A program made the position numbers and the translations under genes. A stretch of 64,000 nt of DNA. Source: Pseudomonas fluorescens (lineage in GTDB: Bacteria > Pseudomonadota > Gammaproteobacteria > Pseudomonadales > Pseudomonadaceae). Below, piece after piece: positions 42,908 to 50,170 of the stretch (position 1 is its first letter; every line of letters begins with the position of its first letter). The notes beneath the pieces were generated by a model. That model saw nothing but the letters and a program-made list of their open reading frames with translations, ran no database searches and had not been told where the DNA came from. The stretch lies in contig NZ_MOBX01000015.1 in the NCBI RefSeq assembly GCF_003732425.1, forward strand, positions 204,303 to 268,302. The letters are read 5' to 3'.

Positions 42908-43726
42908 TCAGTCGTGGTACATCACCGAGCGACCACCATCGATAGTGATACATGACGCGTTGATAAACGGTGCTTCGTCGCTGGCTAGAAACACCGCGGT
43001 CATCGCCACTTCGAGCGGCTGACCGATGCGTTTCGGCGGATGCAGATCGAAAGCGCGCTGACGTTCGGCGTGCGGGTCGGCGAAACCGTTCCAGTAGTCG
43101 ACGTTCAACTGCGTCTCGATGTAGCCGGGTGCGATGGCGTTGACCCGAATACCCTTCGCCGCGTACTCAATGCCGAGCGCACGGGTCAGGCCGAGCAAGC
43201 CATGTTTGGCCACCGGGTACGGGAAGCAGCCGGGAATGATGTGGCTGGAATGGGTCGAGGCAATGTTGATGATGCTGCCGACACCCTGCTCGATCATCTG
43301 CGGCAACACCGCTTTACAGCCGAACCAGGCACCGTCCAGATCGATGGCGAAGCAGCGATGCCAGTCTTCTTCCGTCATCTGCAGCGGATCACGGAATACG
43401 TTGACCCCGGCGCAGTTGACCAGCACGTCGATGCGCCCGTGCAGTTCAACGGCGCGTTTGGCCATGGCGTGCAAATCGTGCTGACGCGAGACATCCGCCT
43501 TCAGCGCTTGCACGTCGCAACCTTGCTCACGCCAGTGCGCGGCAACCTGTTCGACTTTCTCGCCCTGGATATCGCTGATGACCAGTTTCGCTTGCTGTGA
43601 GGCGAAAGCCGCAACAATGGCTTCGCCGATGCCTTGCGCGGCGCCGGTCAGCAGCACGACCTTGTTTTTCAGACGCTCGCCCTTCGGCGGTGCAGGCACC
43701 GGCGGCAGGGAAAGAGGTTCAGCCAT
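42908..43726 (-). CDS. SDR sugar 1-dehydrogenase, probable D-galactose/L-arabinose dehydrogenase
   Basis: 272 residues. VVLLTGAAQGIGEAIVAAF (cofactor), NCAGVNVF, INIASTHSSHI (Ser) and YPVAKHGLLGLTRALG (Tyr-Lys). Sits with an SMP-30 lactonase and an AraFGH transporter, the set that oxidises an aldose to the aldonate. Because its promoter is shared with dgoK, D-galactose to galactonolactone is the best guess. L-arabinose or D-fucose are alternatives. Confidence 0.83.
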   Translation of the reverse strand: MAEPLSLPPVPAPPKGERLKNKVVLLTGAAQGIGEAIVAAFASQQAKLVISDIQGEKVEQVAAHWREQGCDVQALKADVSRQHDLHAMAKRAVELHGRIDVLVNCAGVNVFRDPLQMTEEDWHRCFAIDLDGAWFGCKAVLPQMIEQGVGSIINIASTHSSHIIPGCFPYPVAKHGLLGLTRALGIEYAAKGIRVNAIAPGYIETQLNVDYWNGFADPHAERQRAFDLHPPKRIGQPLEVAMTAVFLASDEAPFINASCITIDGGRSVMYHD

Positions 43727-43883
43727 GGATCAGGACTCCTGTTTCGTACGCGCAAAAAAACCAGACATCTGCCGATGTCCGGTCTGGAAGGCGGTTGGAA
43801 CGAAACAGGCAGGCGCGGCCGACAGCTTCGGGCCGTTGCGAGACGCGGACTCCACGCGGGAGTGCGATAGACATTCGCTGCAT
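43719..43883 (-). CDS. 54-codon leader ORF overlapping the SDR start
   Basis: An uninterrupted frame from ATG (43881-43883) to TGA (43719-43721), overlapping the SDR ATG by 8 bases. Its initiation region AACAAAACAGGTGAAG is the same as that of dgoK, so it should be translated. The peptide is basic at first, then has an aromatic stretch VWFFCAYE encoded across the T-run of a terminator-like hairpin. It may be a leader peptide or the remnant of a duplicated first gene. Confidence 0.5.
   Translation of the reverse strand: MQRMSIALPRGVRVSQRPEAVGRACLFRSNRLPDRTSADVWFFCAYETGVLIHG
43754..43782 (-). promoter_or_regulatory. Terminator-like hairpin (attenuator candidate) before the SDR gene
   Basis: Minus strand CCGGACATC-ggca-GATGTCTGG (9-bp stem with one G-U) followed directly by T7. 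It lies within the leader ORF, after the shared promoter and before the SDR gene. An intrinsic terminator here would limit read-through unless relieved. A competing pairing uses CCAGAC at 43783-43788. Confidence 0.65.
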
Positions 43884-43937
43884 CACTTCACCTGTTTTGT
43901 TCTTTTTAAGTGTGAGTGCGTGTTACTGCTGGAGCCG

Positions 43938-43997
43938 ACTATAAACCCGACCGCCAAATAATCTCAATATATAATTTTGCATCCCATATTTTGGGAT
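43938..43997 (-). promoter_or_regulatory. SDR promoter and operator, copy B of the shared 60-bp block
   Basis: Minus strand: -35 TTGAGA (43962-43967), 18-base spacer, -10 TATAGT (43938-43943). Upstream dyad ATCCCA-TATTT-TGGGAT at 43981-43997 is perfect here and ends against the SMP-30 stop codon. Spacing is identical to copy A at 27718-27777. Confidence 0.82.
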
Positions 43998-44873
43998 CTA
44001 ATCGGCAAACCGCGTACAGAGCTTTCCTGGGACATCCACGCGCATCGACAGCACAGCGCCATCCAATGGATGGTTGTGCGGACTCTCGGCACTGGTGATG
44101 TACAGGGTTTTCAGATCTTCACCGCCGAATACGCAACTGGTCGGGCGACTGACCGGCAGATCGATCCGGCGGTCGACCTCGCCGTCAGGCGTCAGACGCA
44201 GCAGGCAGCTGCCGTCCCAGCGGGCATTCCACACGTAGCCTTCGGCATCCATCGCCGAACCGTCCGGGCCGCCCTGCTGATCGGAGCCGTACCAGGTTTC
44301 AGCGGCACCGAGATTGCCGTCGGGGTGGATGAAATAACGGTGCAGCGTGCTGTCGAGGCTGTCGCCGAATAACAGTGTGGTGCCGTCGTCGCTCCACAGC
44401 AGCGTGTTGGGTATGCCCAAGCCGCGCAGTAATGGCGTGACACGTTTATCCGGATCGATGCGGAACAGGCCACCGGAGCGACGGGTGATCGGCAGATCTT
44501 CGCCCTGTTCGCCGATGTTGATTTGCATGGTGCCGAGCCACAAACGGCCCTGAGCATCGCACCGCGCTTCGTTGGGTCGATTGCCCGGTTGCGGGTCAGC
44601 CACGCAGAACAGCGTCAGACGTGGTTCGAGGCCGGGAGAATCGAGGTCGAGACGGTAGACGCCACTGCTCAGGGTCACCAGTGCATCGCCGCTGGCGCAA
44701 GGGATGAACGCGGAAACGTGTTCGGGCATTTGCCAGATCTGCACGTTCTGGCCAATCAGGCGCAGGGCCTGTTTGCCGGCGATATCGACCCAGTACAACG
44801 CCTGGGTCGGCGCGTCCCAGAACGGGCCTTCACCGAGTCGGGCGCGATGTTGGGTCAGGGCGGTCCACGGCAT
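43998..44873 (-). CDS. SMP-30/gluconolactonase-family lactonase
   Basis: 291 residues, six-bladed propeller family. RARLGEGPFWDAPTQALYWVDI holds the first metal Glu; NRPNEARCDAQGRLWLGTM and GIPNTLLWSDDG (Asn, Asp ligands), GGPDGSAMDAEGYVWNARWDG follow. Opens the sugar lactone made by the dehydrogenase. GGAGACC precedes the ATG. It lies between GntR and SDR, separated from GntR by a REP element. Confidence 0.9.
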   Translation of the reverse strand: MPWTALTQHRARLGEGPFWDAPTQALYWVDIAGKQALRLIGQNVQIWQMPEHVSAFIPCASGDALVTLSSGVYRLDLDSPGLEPRLTLFCVADPQPGNRPNEARCDAQGRLWLGTMQINIGEQGEDLPITRRSGGLFRIDPDKRVTPLLRGLGIPNTLLWSDDGTTLLFGDSLDSTLHRYFIHPDGNLGAAETWYGSDQQGGPDGSAMDAEGYVWNARWDGSCLLRLTPDGEVDRRIDLPVSRPTSCVFGGEDLKTLYITSAESPHNHPLDGAVLSMRVDVPGKLCTRFAD

Positions 44874-44902
44874 ATAACGGTCTCCATTGTTCTTGTGATT
44901 TT

Positions 44903-44993
44903 CTGTAGGAGTGAGCCTGCTCGCGATGGCGTAGTGTCCGTTGACTTCAATGCGGCTGATCTACCGCTATCGCGAGCAGGCTCACTCCTACAG
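44903..44993. repeat. REP inverted repeat, GTAGGAGTGAGCC variant
   Basis: CTGTAGGAGTGAGCCTGCTC arm and inverted complement ending CACTCCTACAG. Same variant as 24739-24826, which also sits within a galactonate gene set. Confidence 0.92.
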
Positions 44994-45005
44994 GGGATCT
45001 GGGTG

Positions 45006-45722
45006 TTAGCCTGCTTTTTTGTCGGCCATGACTTTCGGGTAGAAGCGTTTGATCGCCAGATCGGCATTGTCGATCAGGGTCATGCACGCCCACACGCCTC
45101 GCGCGGAATCCCGGGCGGCGATGGCGTCGGCCATGTCCTTGTGGATCGGCAAAGTGCGACGCAGTTCATCCGGGTCGGCAGCAGAAACCTCGAACGACAC
45201 GGCCAGCAACGCGCCGAGGGCCGGAACCATTTGCTCGATGAATTGATTGTGGCTGGCAGCGAGAATGCATTCGTGGAAGAACTGGTCGGCGCGGTTGTAA
45301 TCGGTGCCGCTGTCGACCGCACGTTCAAGGGCGTTGTAGGCCAGTTGCACGGCTTCGATCTGTGCGAAGGTGGCGCGCTCACACGCCCAGCGCACGGCCA
45401 TCGGTTCGATGGTGCGGCGCAGGTCGAGCAAATCATCGACGAAATTTTCCGGCAGACCGTTGCGTGACAGCCAACCCACCACTTGCGGATCGAACAGGTT
45501 CCAGCGCCTTACCGGCAGCACGCGGGTGCCGACTTTCGGCCCGACTTCAAGCATGCCTTTGGCAACGAGGGTTTTGATCGCTTCGCGGATGACCGTGCGG
45601 CTGACCCCGAGCTGTTCGCCCAGATCGGCCTCGACCTTGATGGCCTGCCCCGGCTTGACCTGGCCCGCGGCGATCCAGCTGCCCAGCCAGTCAACGGTCG
45701 ACGCATGAAAGCTACTGGACAT
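45006..45722 (-). CDS. GntR/FadR-family regulator, DgoR-like
   Basis: 238 residues from the ATG at 45722 (GAGG 5 bases before). HTH: DWLGSWIAAGQVKPGQAI, EQLGVSRTVIREAIKTLVAK; a WNLFDPQVVGWL linker like that of E. coli DgoR (WNYLDTDVLQWV); an FCD all-helical effector domain with LLDLRRTIEPMAVRWA. DgoR represses galactonate genes in E. coli. Here the protein probably controls araF and itself through the shared 14-bp word. Confidence 0.87.
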   Translation of the reverse strand: MSSSFHASTVDWLGSWIAAGQVKPGQAIKVEADLGEQLGVSRTVIREAIKTLVAKGMLEVGPKVGTRVLPVRRWNLFDPQVVGWLSRNGLPENFVDDLLDLRRTIEPMAVRWACERATFAQIEAVQLAYNALERAVDSGTDYNRADQFFHECILAASHNQFIEQMVPALGALLAVSFEVSAADPDELRRTLPIHKDMADAIAARDSARGVWACMTLIDNADLAIKRFYPKVMADKKAG

Positions 45723-45759
45723 GAACACCTCAAAGCGGATCGCGATGGGTGATTAAGCT

Positions 45760-45773
45760 AATCATCATACGAT
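45760..45773. promoter_or_regulatory. Candidate GntR operator upstream of the GntR gene
   Basis: AATCATCATACGAT, exact complement of the araF upstream word at 42855-42868. It lies downstream of a minus-strand TTGACT (45778-45783), where a repressor would block the gene's own promoter. Confidence 0.6.
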
Positions 45774-45813
45774 TAACAGTCAATCTGGATTTAATGCTGA
45801 AAGCCAAAACAAA

Positions 45814-45903
45814 TGTAGGCCTTCGCCTGCTCGCGATAGCGGTGGTTCAGTCGATATCTGTGGTGACTGACATACCGCCATCGCGAGCAGGCGAAGGCCT
45901 ACA
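45814..45903. repeat. REP inverted repeat, TGTAGGCCTTCGCCTGCTCG variant
   Basis: TGTAGGCCTTCGCCTGCTCG arm and complement CGAGCAGGCGAAGGCCTACA, perfect 20-base arms with further pairing inward. Lies between the GntR promoter and the DUF1285 gene. Confidence 0.92.
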
Positions 45904-45915
45904 AGGGGTTGTGGT

Positions 45916-46476
45916 TCAGGGTTCGAGGCCGATGCGGAAGAACTCGCCGCCGCTCCACACACCGAGCCAGCGCTGGCCATCGATTTCACGGCTCACCGCC
46001 AGTTCCACCAGTTGATAGAACACATTGCGGTGAATCAGCGCTTCAAGGTTGGTGCGCACATGCACGTAAGGCGCCGGTTCCTGCGTGGTCGGATCAATCT
46101 CGACCCGGATCGGATGCTCCGGCCCGGCCTCGGCGGTTTCATCGACGTTGGTGGTAAAGCGCAACAGCTGCGCCTCCCCTTCGCCTTCAACCTCGACGGC
46201 AATTGCCACAAACGGTGCGTCGTCGACTTTGATCCCGACCTTCTCGACCGGGGTGATCAGGAAATAATCATCGCCGTCGCGGCGAATGATCGTGGAGAAC
46301 AATTTGACCATCGGCTTGCGCCCGATCGGCGTGCCCAGGTAATACCAGGTGCCGTCGCGGGCGATGCGCATGTCGATGTCGCCGCAGAAGTCCGGGTTCC
46401 ACAAGTGCACCGGCGGCAAGCCTTTGGTTTTGGGGATCTGTCCCAACAGGTCATTGGCTTTTTGCGGGCCACTCAT
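45916..46476 (-). CDS. DUF1285 family protein
   Basis: 186 residues, no signal peptide. PVHLWNPDFCGDIDMRIARDG, PIGRKPMVKLFSTIIRRDGD and YFLITPVEKVGIKVDDAPFVA are hallmarks of DUF1285, a conserved proteobacterial family of unknown function. It is followed closely by the DUF4823 gene's 3' side; the lipoprotein gene is 15 bases upstream in the same direction, so they may be cotranscribed. Confidence 0.88.
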   Translation of the reverse strand: MSGPQKANDLLGQIPKTKGLPPVHLWNPDFCGDIDMRIARDGTWYYLGTPIGRKPMVKLFSTIIRRDGDDYFLITPVEKVGIKVDDAPFVAIAVEVEGEGEAQLLRFTTNVDETAEAGPEHPIRVEIDPTTQEPAPYVHVRTNLEALIHRNVFYQLVELAVSREIDGQRWLGVWSGGEFFRIGLEP

Positions 46477-46491
46477 GACGTTCTCCTTGAA

Positions 46492-47097
46492 TTATTGGTC
46501 ACCGACTCCCAACAGGCTGCGCGCGTACTGGGCCAGCGGCGGGCCGATCAGGTCTTCAGGCTTGTTGTCGTGGAACGTCAGTAAACCGCCACGACTCTTG
46601 ATCCGTGCAGTATCAATCAAATACTGGGTGCTGGTCTCGATCAACATGATCTGAATCACACCGCCGTCGATGCCGAGGCGATCCACAGCCTCTTCATCCA
46701 GCCACTCATCGGAGTTGCCGATGCGGTCGTCAGCCTTGGCGAAACGCGTGTACAGCAGATAGTGCGCACCGGCATCGCGAGCTTCGCCCATCGCCTGATC
46801 GAGGCCTTCCGGCGCCCGGGCACGGCGGACCATCGGGAAGTACTCGACGAAGCCTTTGAAGGCTTCTTCGGCGACCACGTTAGGGCGTGGATAAGAACCA
46901 CCCGGCGGTGCGAACGCGCCTTGGGCGATGTAGATGAACGAGTCCGGCTGAATGCGGAAGTTGTTCACGCGGCGGCTGTCGCTGTGATCCAGCAAGCCCG
47001 CGTCGCTCATCTGGTAGCGAGTGCCTTCGGCCATATCGCTGACAGTCATACAGCCGCCAAGCGCCAAAACGGCCAGCAGCAAAACCAGGCTACGCAT
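46492..47097 (-). CDS. DUF4823 lipoprotein
   Basis: 201 residues. Lipobox ALGGC (MRSLVLLLAVLALGGC), then a compact domain with AEEAFKGFVEYFPMVRRA and AGAHYLLYTRFAKADDRIG, typical of DUF4823. A probable outer-membrane lipoprotein of unknown role. First of two with DUF1285. Confidence 0.85.
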   Translation of the reverse strand: MRSLVLLLAVLALGGCMTVSDMAEGTRYQMSDAGLLDHSDSRRVNNFRIQPDSFIYIAQGAFAPPGGSYPRPNVVAEEAFKGFVEYFPMVRRARAPEGLDQAMGEARDAGAHYLLYTRFAKADDRIGNSDEWLDEEAVDRLGIDGGVIQIMLIETSTQYLIDTARIKSRGGLLTFHDNKPEDLIGPPLAQYARSLLGVGDQ

Positions 47098-47192
47098 CCT
47101 ATTCCTCCAGAGGCCGGTGACGGAAAACCGGCGAATGGCCGTAGGATGCAGCTTTTGCGCCAGCTCTGGTTGTTCGTTGATGGTTAGATCGT

Positions 47193-47259
47193 ATTCGCGA
47201 GCAGGCTCGCTCCCACAAGTGGAACGCGTTCAACCTGTGGGAGCTAGCCTGCTCGCGAT
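47193..47259. repeat. REP inverted repeat, short form
   Basis: ATTCGCGAGCAGGCTCGCTC arm with GTGGGAGCTAGCCTGCTCGC opposite; short centre. Between the lipoprotein and moaA genes. Confidence 0.88.
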
Positions 47260-47268
47260 GAGGGAAGT

Positions 47269-48237
47269 TCAACCGCCGATGATCTTCATGACGGTCGCGC
47301 CGCCAGAGAACGCCACTTCCTGCTTGTCGCCCAATGCTTTGACCAGCAAACGCTGAAGCGCCGGCAACGCCTGATGGCGCGGCTTGTCGAGCAGATCGCC
47401 GACATAGTGGCGGTTGCTCGACGACAGGCAGCCATGCAGCCAACCGGTCGACGACAGACGCAAGCGCGAGCACGTCCGGCAGAACGGCACGCTTTCGTTG
47501 GCGATCACGCCGAAATGACCGACGCCCGGTATCGCATACCGCACGGCCGTGGCGTCCACCGGCGCATCGGCCTGGGCGTACTCGTAGCGCTCGCCGATCA
47601 GACTCAGCAGTTGTTGCAAGCTGACGAACTGTTGCAGGAAGGCATTGGAGTCGGTGGCGAGGTGGCCCATGCGCATCAGCTCGATGAAACGCAGCTCGTA
47701 GCCGCGTTCCAGACAGTAATCGAGCAGCGGCATCACCTGATCGAGGTTCTGCCCGCGCAACGGCACCATGTTGACCTTGATCTTCATCCCCGCCGCAGCG
47801 GCCTGATCCATACCGTCAAGCACGGTGGCCAGATCGCCGCCACGGGCGATGCTGCGGAAAGCACCAGCGTCGAGGGTATCGAGGGACACGTTGATCCGGC
47901 GCAGACCGGCATCCACCAGCAACGGCATTTTTTTTGCGAGGAGTTGACCGTTGGTGGTCAGGCTGATGTCTTCCAGGCCCATCTTGCCGACAGCGGTCAT
48001 GAACGATTCGAGTTTGGGGCTGACCAGCGGTTCGCCGCCAGTGATGCGCAGCCGTTCGATGCCGGCCGCTTCGATCAGATACGCCACGCCACGGGCCATG
48101 GCTTCGGCCGACAGTTCATCCTGCGCAGCCACCAACCGCTTGCCGTTGGGCACGCAGTAAGTACACGCGTAATTGCAGGCTGAAGTCAGACTGATCCGCA
48201 AATTGCGAAAACGCCTGCCTTGACGGTCAACGATCAT
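47269..48237 (-). CDS. moaA: MoaA-family radical SAM GTP 3',8-cyclase
   Basis: 322 residues. Radical SAM cluster CNYACTYC (CxxxCxxC), RITGGEPLVSP, and the second 4Fe-4S site FCRTCSRLRLSSTGWLHGC (CxxC then C after 13). The C-terminus ends in Gly-Gly as in MoaA. It makes the molybdopterin precursor. The Pseudomonas genome probably has a second moaA elsewhere; this copy stands alone. ATG at 48237 preceded by GGAGTGATC. Confidence 0.88.
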   Translation of the reverse strand: MIVDRQGRRFRNLRISLTSACNYACTYCVPNGKRLVAAQDELSAEAMARGVAYLIEAAGIERLRITGGEPLVSPKLESFMTAVGKMGLEDISLTTNGQLLAKKMPLLVDAGLRRINVSLDTLDAGAFRSIARGGDLATVLDGMDQAAAAGMKIKVNMVPLRGQNLDQVMPLLDYCLERGYELRFIELMRMGHLATDSNAFLQQFVSLQQLLSLIGERYEYAQADAPVDATAVRYAIPGVGHFGVIANESVPFCRTCSRLRLSSTGWLHGCLSSSNRHYVGDLLDKPRHQALPALQRLLVKALGDKQEVAFSGGATVMKIIGG

Positions 48238-48266
48238 GATCACTCCGGCGATAGAAAATCGAGCCA

Positions 48267-48296
48267 CTAAAACTTGACTCACAAATCAAGTTTTAG
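48267..48296. promoter_or_regulatory. Perfect 11-bp dyad upstream of moaA
   Basis: CTAAAACTTGA-ctcacaaa-TCAAGTTTTAG, 30-60 bases upstream of the moaA ATG. It resembles an operator; the TTGA/TCAA core is 2 bases too widely spaced for a standard FNR/Anr box. Confidence 0.55.
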
Positions 48297-48329
48297 CAAG
48301 CCCTATGCCTGAGTATATTCCTGCGTTAC

Positions 48330-48356
48330 TGCGCCATGTAGCGAAATCATGGCGCA
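48330..48356. repeat. Perfect 9-bp dyad between moaA and the TetR gene
   Basis: TGCGCCATG-tagcgaaat-CATGGCGCA. It lies 19 bases beyond the TetR stop; without a T-run it could be a weak terminator or a second operator. Confidence 0.45.
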
Positions 48357-48374
48357 ATAAGGCTGCTGAATGGC

Positions 48375-49013
48375 TCAGCTGCTTGGCGTTTCCGGGTCGC
48401 GCTTGCGCTTGTTGCCCATGCGCACGCCGATGTCCATCAGAAACTGGAAGAAACCTTCCTGATCTTCCAGCACATTGCTCCAGAACGGCGAGTGATACAG
48501 CGCCACAGCGCCATGCACCAGCGCCCAGGATGCGCAGTAGTGGAAGTAGGGCGGCACGTCTTCGAGCTTGCCTTCGCTAATGCGGCCCTTGATCAGCAGG
48601 GTCAGGCGTTCGAAGTTCGAGGCACGGATCTTGTGCAGCTCCTCGACCATTTCCGGCACCTGGTTGCCTTTGACGACCTTCTCTTCGAGACGGTCGAACA
48701 GGCGATAACGCTGCGGGTCGCGCATGCGGAATTCGAAGTAGGCGCGGGACAGCGCTTCCTTGTCCTTGTCGACATCGGCCGAATGCAGCAGCTCGTTCAA
48801 ATCGCGCTCGTAATCGAGCATCAGGCGCAGATAAATCTCGGCCTTGGATTTGAAGTGCTTGTAGATCGTGCCTTTGCCGATACCCACGGCATCAGCAATC
48901 ATCTCGACGGTGACACTGTCTTCACCTTGTTCGAGGAACAGCTTGAGCGCGGTATCGAGAATTTCTTGCTCGCGGCGACGAAACTCACGGACCTTACGAG
49001 GTTCTTTGTGCAT
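48375..49013 (-). CDS. TetR-family regulator
   Basis: 212 residues. N-terminal HTH: EILDTALKLFLEQGEDSVTVE, MIADAVGIGKGTIYKHFKSK. The C-terminal ligand domain has FEFRMRDPQRYRLFDRLEEKVV. It occupies the place of P. aeruginosa PA2957, upstream of the RgsA/tatD region, so it is probably that orthologue. Ligand unknown. Confidence 0.88.
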   Translation of the reverse strand: MHKEPRKVREFRRREQEILDTALKLFLEQGEDSVTVEMIADAVGIGKGTIYKHFKSKAEIYLRLMLDYERDLNELLHSADVDKDKEALSRAYFEFRMRDPQRYRLFDRLEEKVVKGNQVPEMVEELHKIRASNFERLTLLIKGRISEGKLEDVPPYFHYCASWALVHGAVALYHSPFWSNVLEDQEGFFQFLMDIGVRMGNKRKRDPETPSS

Positions 49014-49227
49014 AAGAAAAGGTCTGAAGGGTCAAAATTCGAAGCCGCGTATTATGCCTAACTTGCGCAAAAATGCACGGATCATCCGACCATATCTGTG
49101 TTTCATGTTCATTTTGAGAACGTTTTGGGCGCAATGAGAACTCAACTGAAGCGAACGTATTCCAAATTTGTTTAAAAACCCCGACCGGCTAACTGGACTG
49201 CACGCCAGACTGATCAATACTTGAACT

Positions 49228-49344
49228 GTCGGGCGACATCTCCCCCAAGTGTCGCGCCGGTAAAGGTACCAAGGGACCGCGTGCCTTTGTTTTACTCCTA
49301 ATGGTCTTAACCCGGATTCACCCCCCAGAACCCGGGTTTTTTTT
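49228..49344 (+). ncRNA. rgsA: Small RNA, probable RgsA
   Basis: Between the TetR gene and tatD, where Pseudomonas encodes RgsA, an RpoS-dependent and indirectly GacA-controlled stress sRNA. A sigma-S-like -10 CAATACT at 49215-49221 would give a start near 49228. A hairpin GGGCGACA-tctcccccaag-TGTCGCGCC carries a C-rich loop. The 3' end is AACCCGG...CCGGGTT with T8. The predicted length of about 117 nt fits the roughly 120 nt recalled for RgsA. No ORF here has coding character. Confidence 0.68.
49309..49344 (+). terminator. Intrinsic terminator of the small RNA
   Basis: AACCCGG at 49309-49315 pairs with CCGGGTT at 49332-49338, followed by a T-run to 49344; 20 bases before the converging tatD stop. 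Confidence 0.85.
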
Positions 49345-49364
49345 GCCTGCGATTTGACCACTGG

Positions 49365-50156
49365 CTACAGGGCAGATTTAACACTCGCCAGCGGGAACAG
49401 ACGCTTGAAGTTCTCGGTCGTCTGCTCGGCAAAACGCTCATAGTTTTCCCCGCGCAGCATCGCCAGAAATTCCGCCACTTCGCGCACATACTGCGGCAGG
49501 TTCGGCTTGCCGCGATAAGGGATTGGCGCCAGATACGGTGAATCGGTTTCCACCAGCAAGCGATCCGCCGGGACCTTGCTCGCGACATCGCGCAACGCAT
49601 CAGCATTGCGGAACGTGACAATACCCGACAGGGAAATGTAGTAACCCATGTCCAGCGCGGCTTTGGCCATGTCCCAATCTTCGGTGAAGCAGTGCAGCAC
49701 ACCGGCCTGAGGCAACGCCGCTTCGCGCAGCAGTGCAAGGGTATCGGCACGGGCGCCACGGGTGTGGATGATCACCGGTTTGCCAGTCTGCTGCGCCGCT
49801 TGCAGGTGCAGACGGAACGATTCCTGCTGCAGCTCGGCGGCTTCCGGCTCGTAGTGATAATCCAGACCGGTTTCACCGATCGCCACTACTTTCGGGTGAT
49901 TGAGCTCGTGCAACAGCCAGTCCAGCGCCGGCGCCGCACCGGGTTGCACATCGAGCGGATGCACGCCGACCGAGCAATCGACATCGTCATAACGCTCAGC
50001 CAGAGCTTTGACGTCGGCGGCGTTATCGGCACTCACGCCGATGCACAGGAAGTGCCCTACTCCGCGCCCACGGGCCGCATCCAGTGCAGCATCCAGCGAG
50101 CCGTCATGGGCGGCGAGGTCGAGTCGATCAAGGTGACAATGGGAATCTACAAGCAT
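49365..50156 (-). CDS. tatD: TatD-family metal-dependent hydrolase/deoxyribonuclease
   Basis: 263 residues. DSHCHLDRLDL (first metal site), GETGLDYHYEP, PVIIHTRGA, HCFTEDWDMA and ETDSPYLAP are the TatD metal motifs in order. A 3'-5' exonuclease-like enzyme of DNA repair or turnover. Follows pilZ-holB-tmk in the conserved Pseudomonas order; 14 bases after pilZ. Confidence 0.93.
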   Translation of the reverse strand: MLVDSHCHLDRLDLAAHDGSLDAALDAARGRGVGHFLCIGVSADNAADVKALAERYDDVDCSVGVHPLDVQPGAAPALDWLLHELNHPKVVAIGETGLDYHYEPEAAELQQESFRLHLQAAQQTGKPVIIHTRGARADTLALLREAALPQAGVLHCFTEDWDMAKAALDMGYYISLSGIVTFRNADALRDVASKVPADRLLVETDSPYLAPIPYRGKPNLPQYVREVAEFLAMLRGENYERFAEQTTENFKRLFPLASVKSAL

Positions 50157-50170
50157 AAAAAGACGGCTAC

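Noticed and set aside
43727..43937. A truncated dgoK copy ahead of the SDR gene
   Set aside because: Only the initiation region matches dgoK. The following codons do not resemble the ASKHA motif, so a pseudogene is not supported beyond the leader ORF listed.
20270..47259. CRISPR array
   Set aside because: The repeats are isolated REP/BIME inverted elements between genes, not tandem repeats with regular spacers, and no cas gene is present.
48274..48289. Anr/FNR box before moaA
   Set aside because: TTGA and TCAA are separated by 8 bases, whereas the consensus TTGAT-N4-ATCAA needs 6; kept only as an unassigned dyad.
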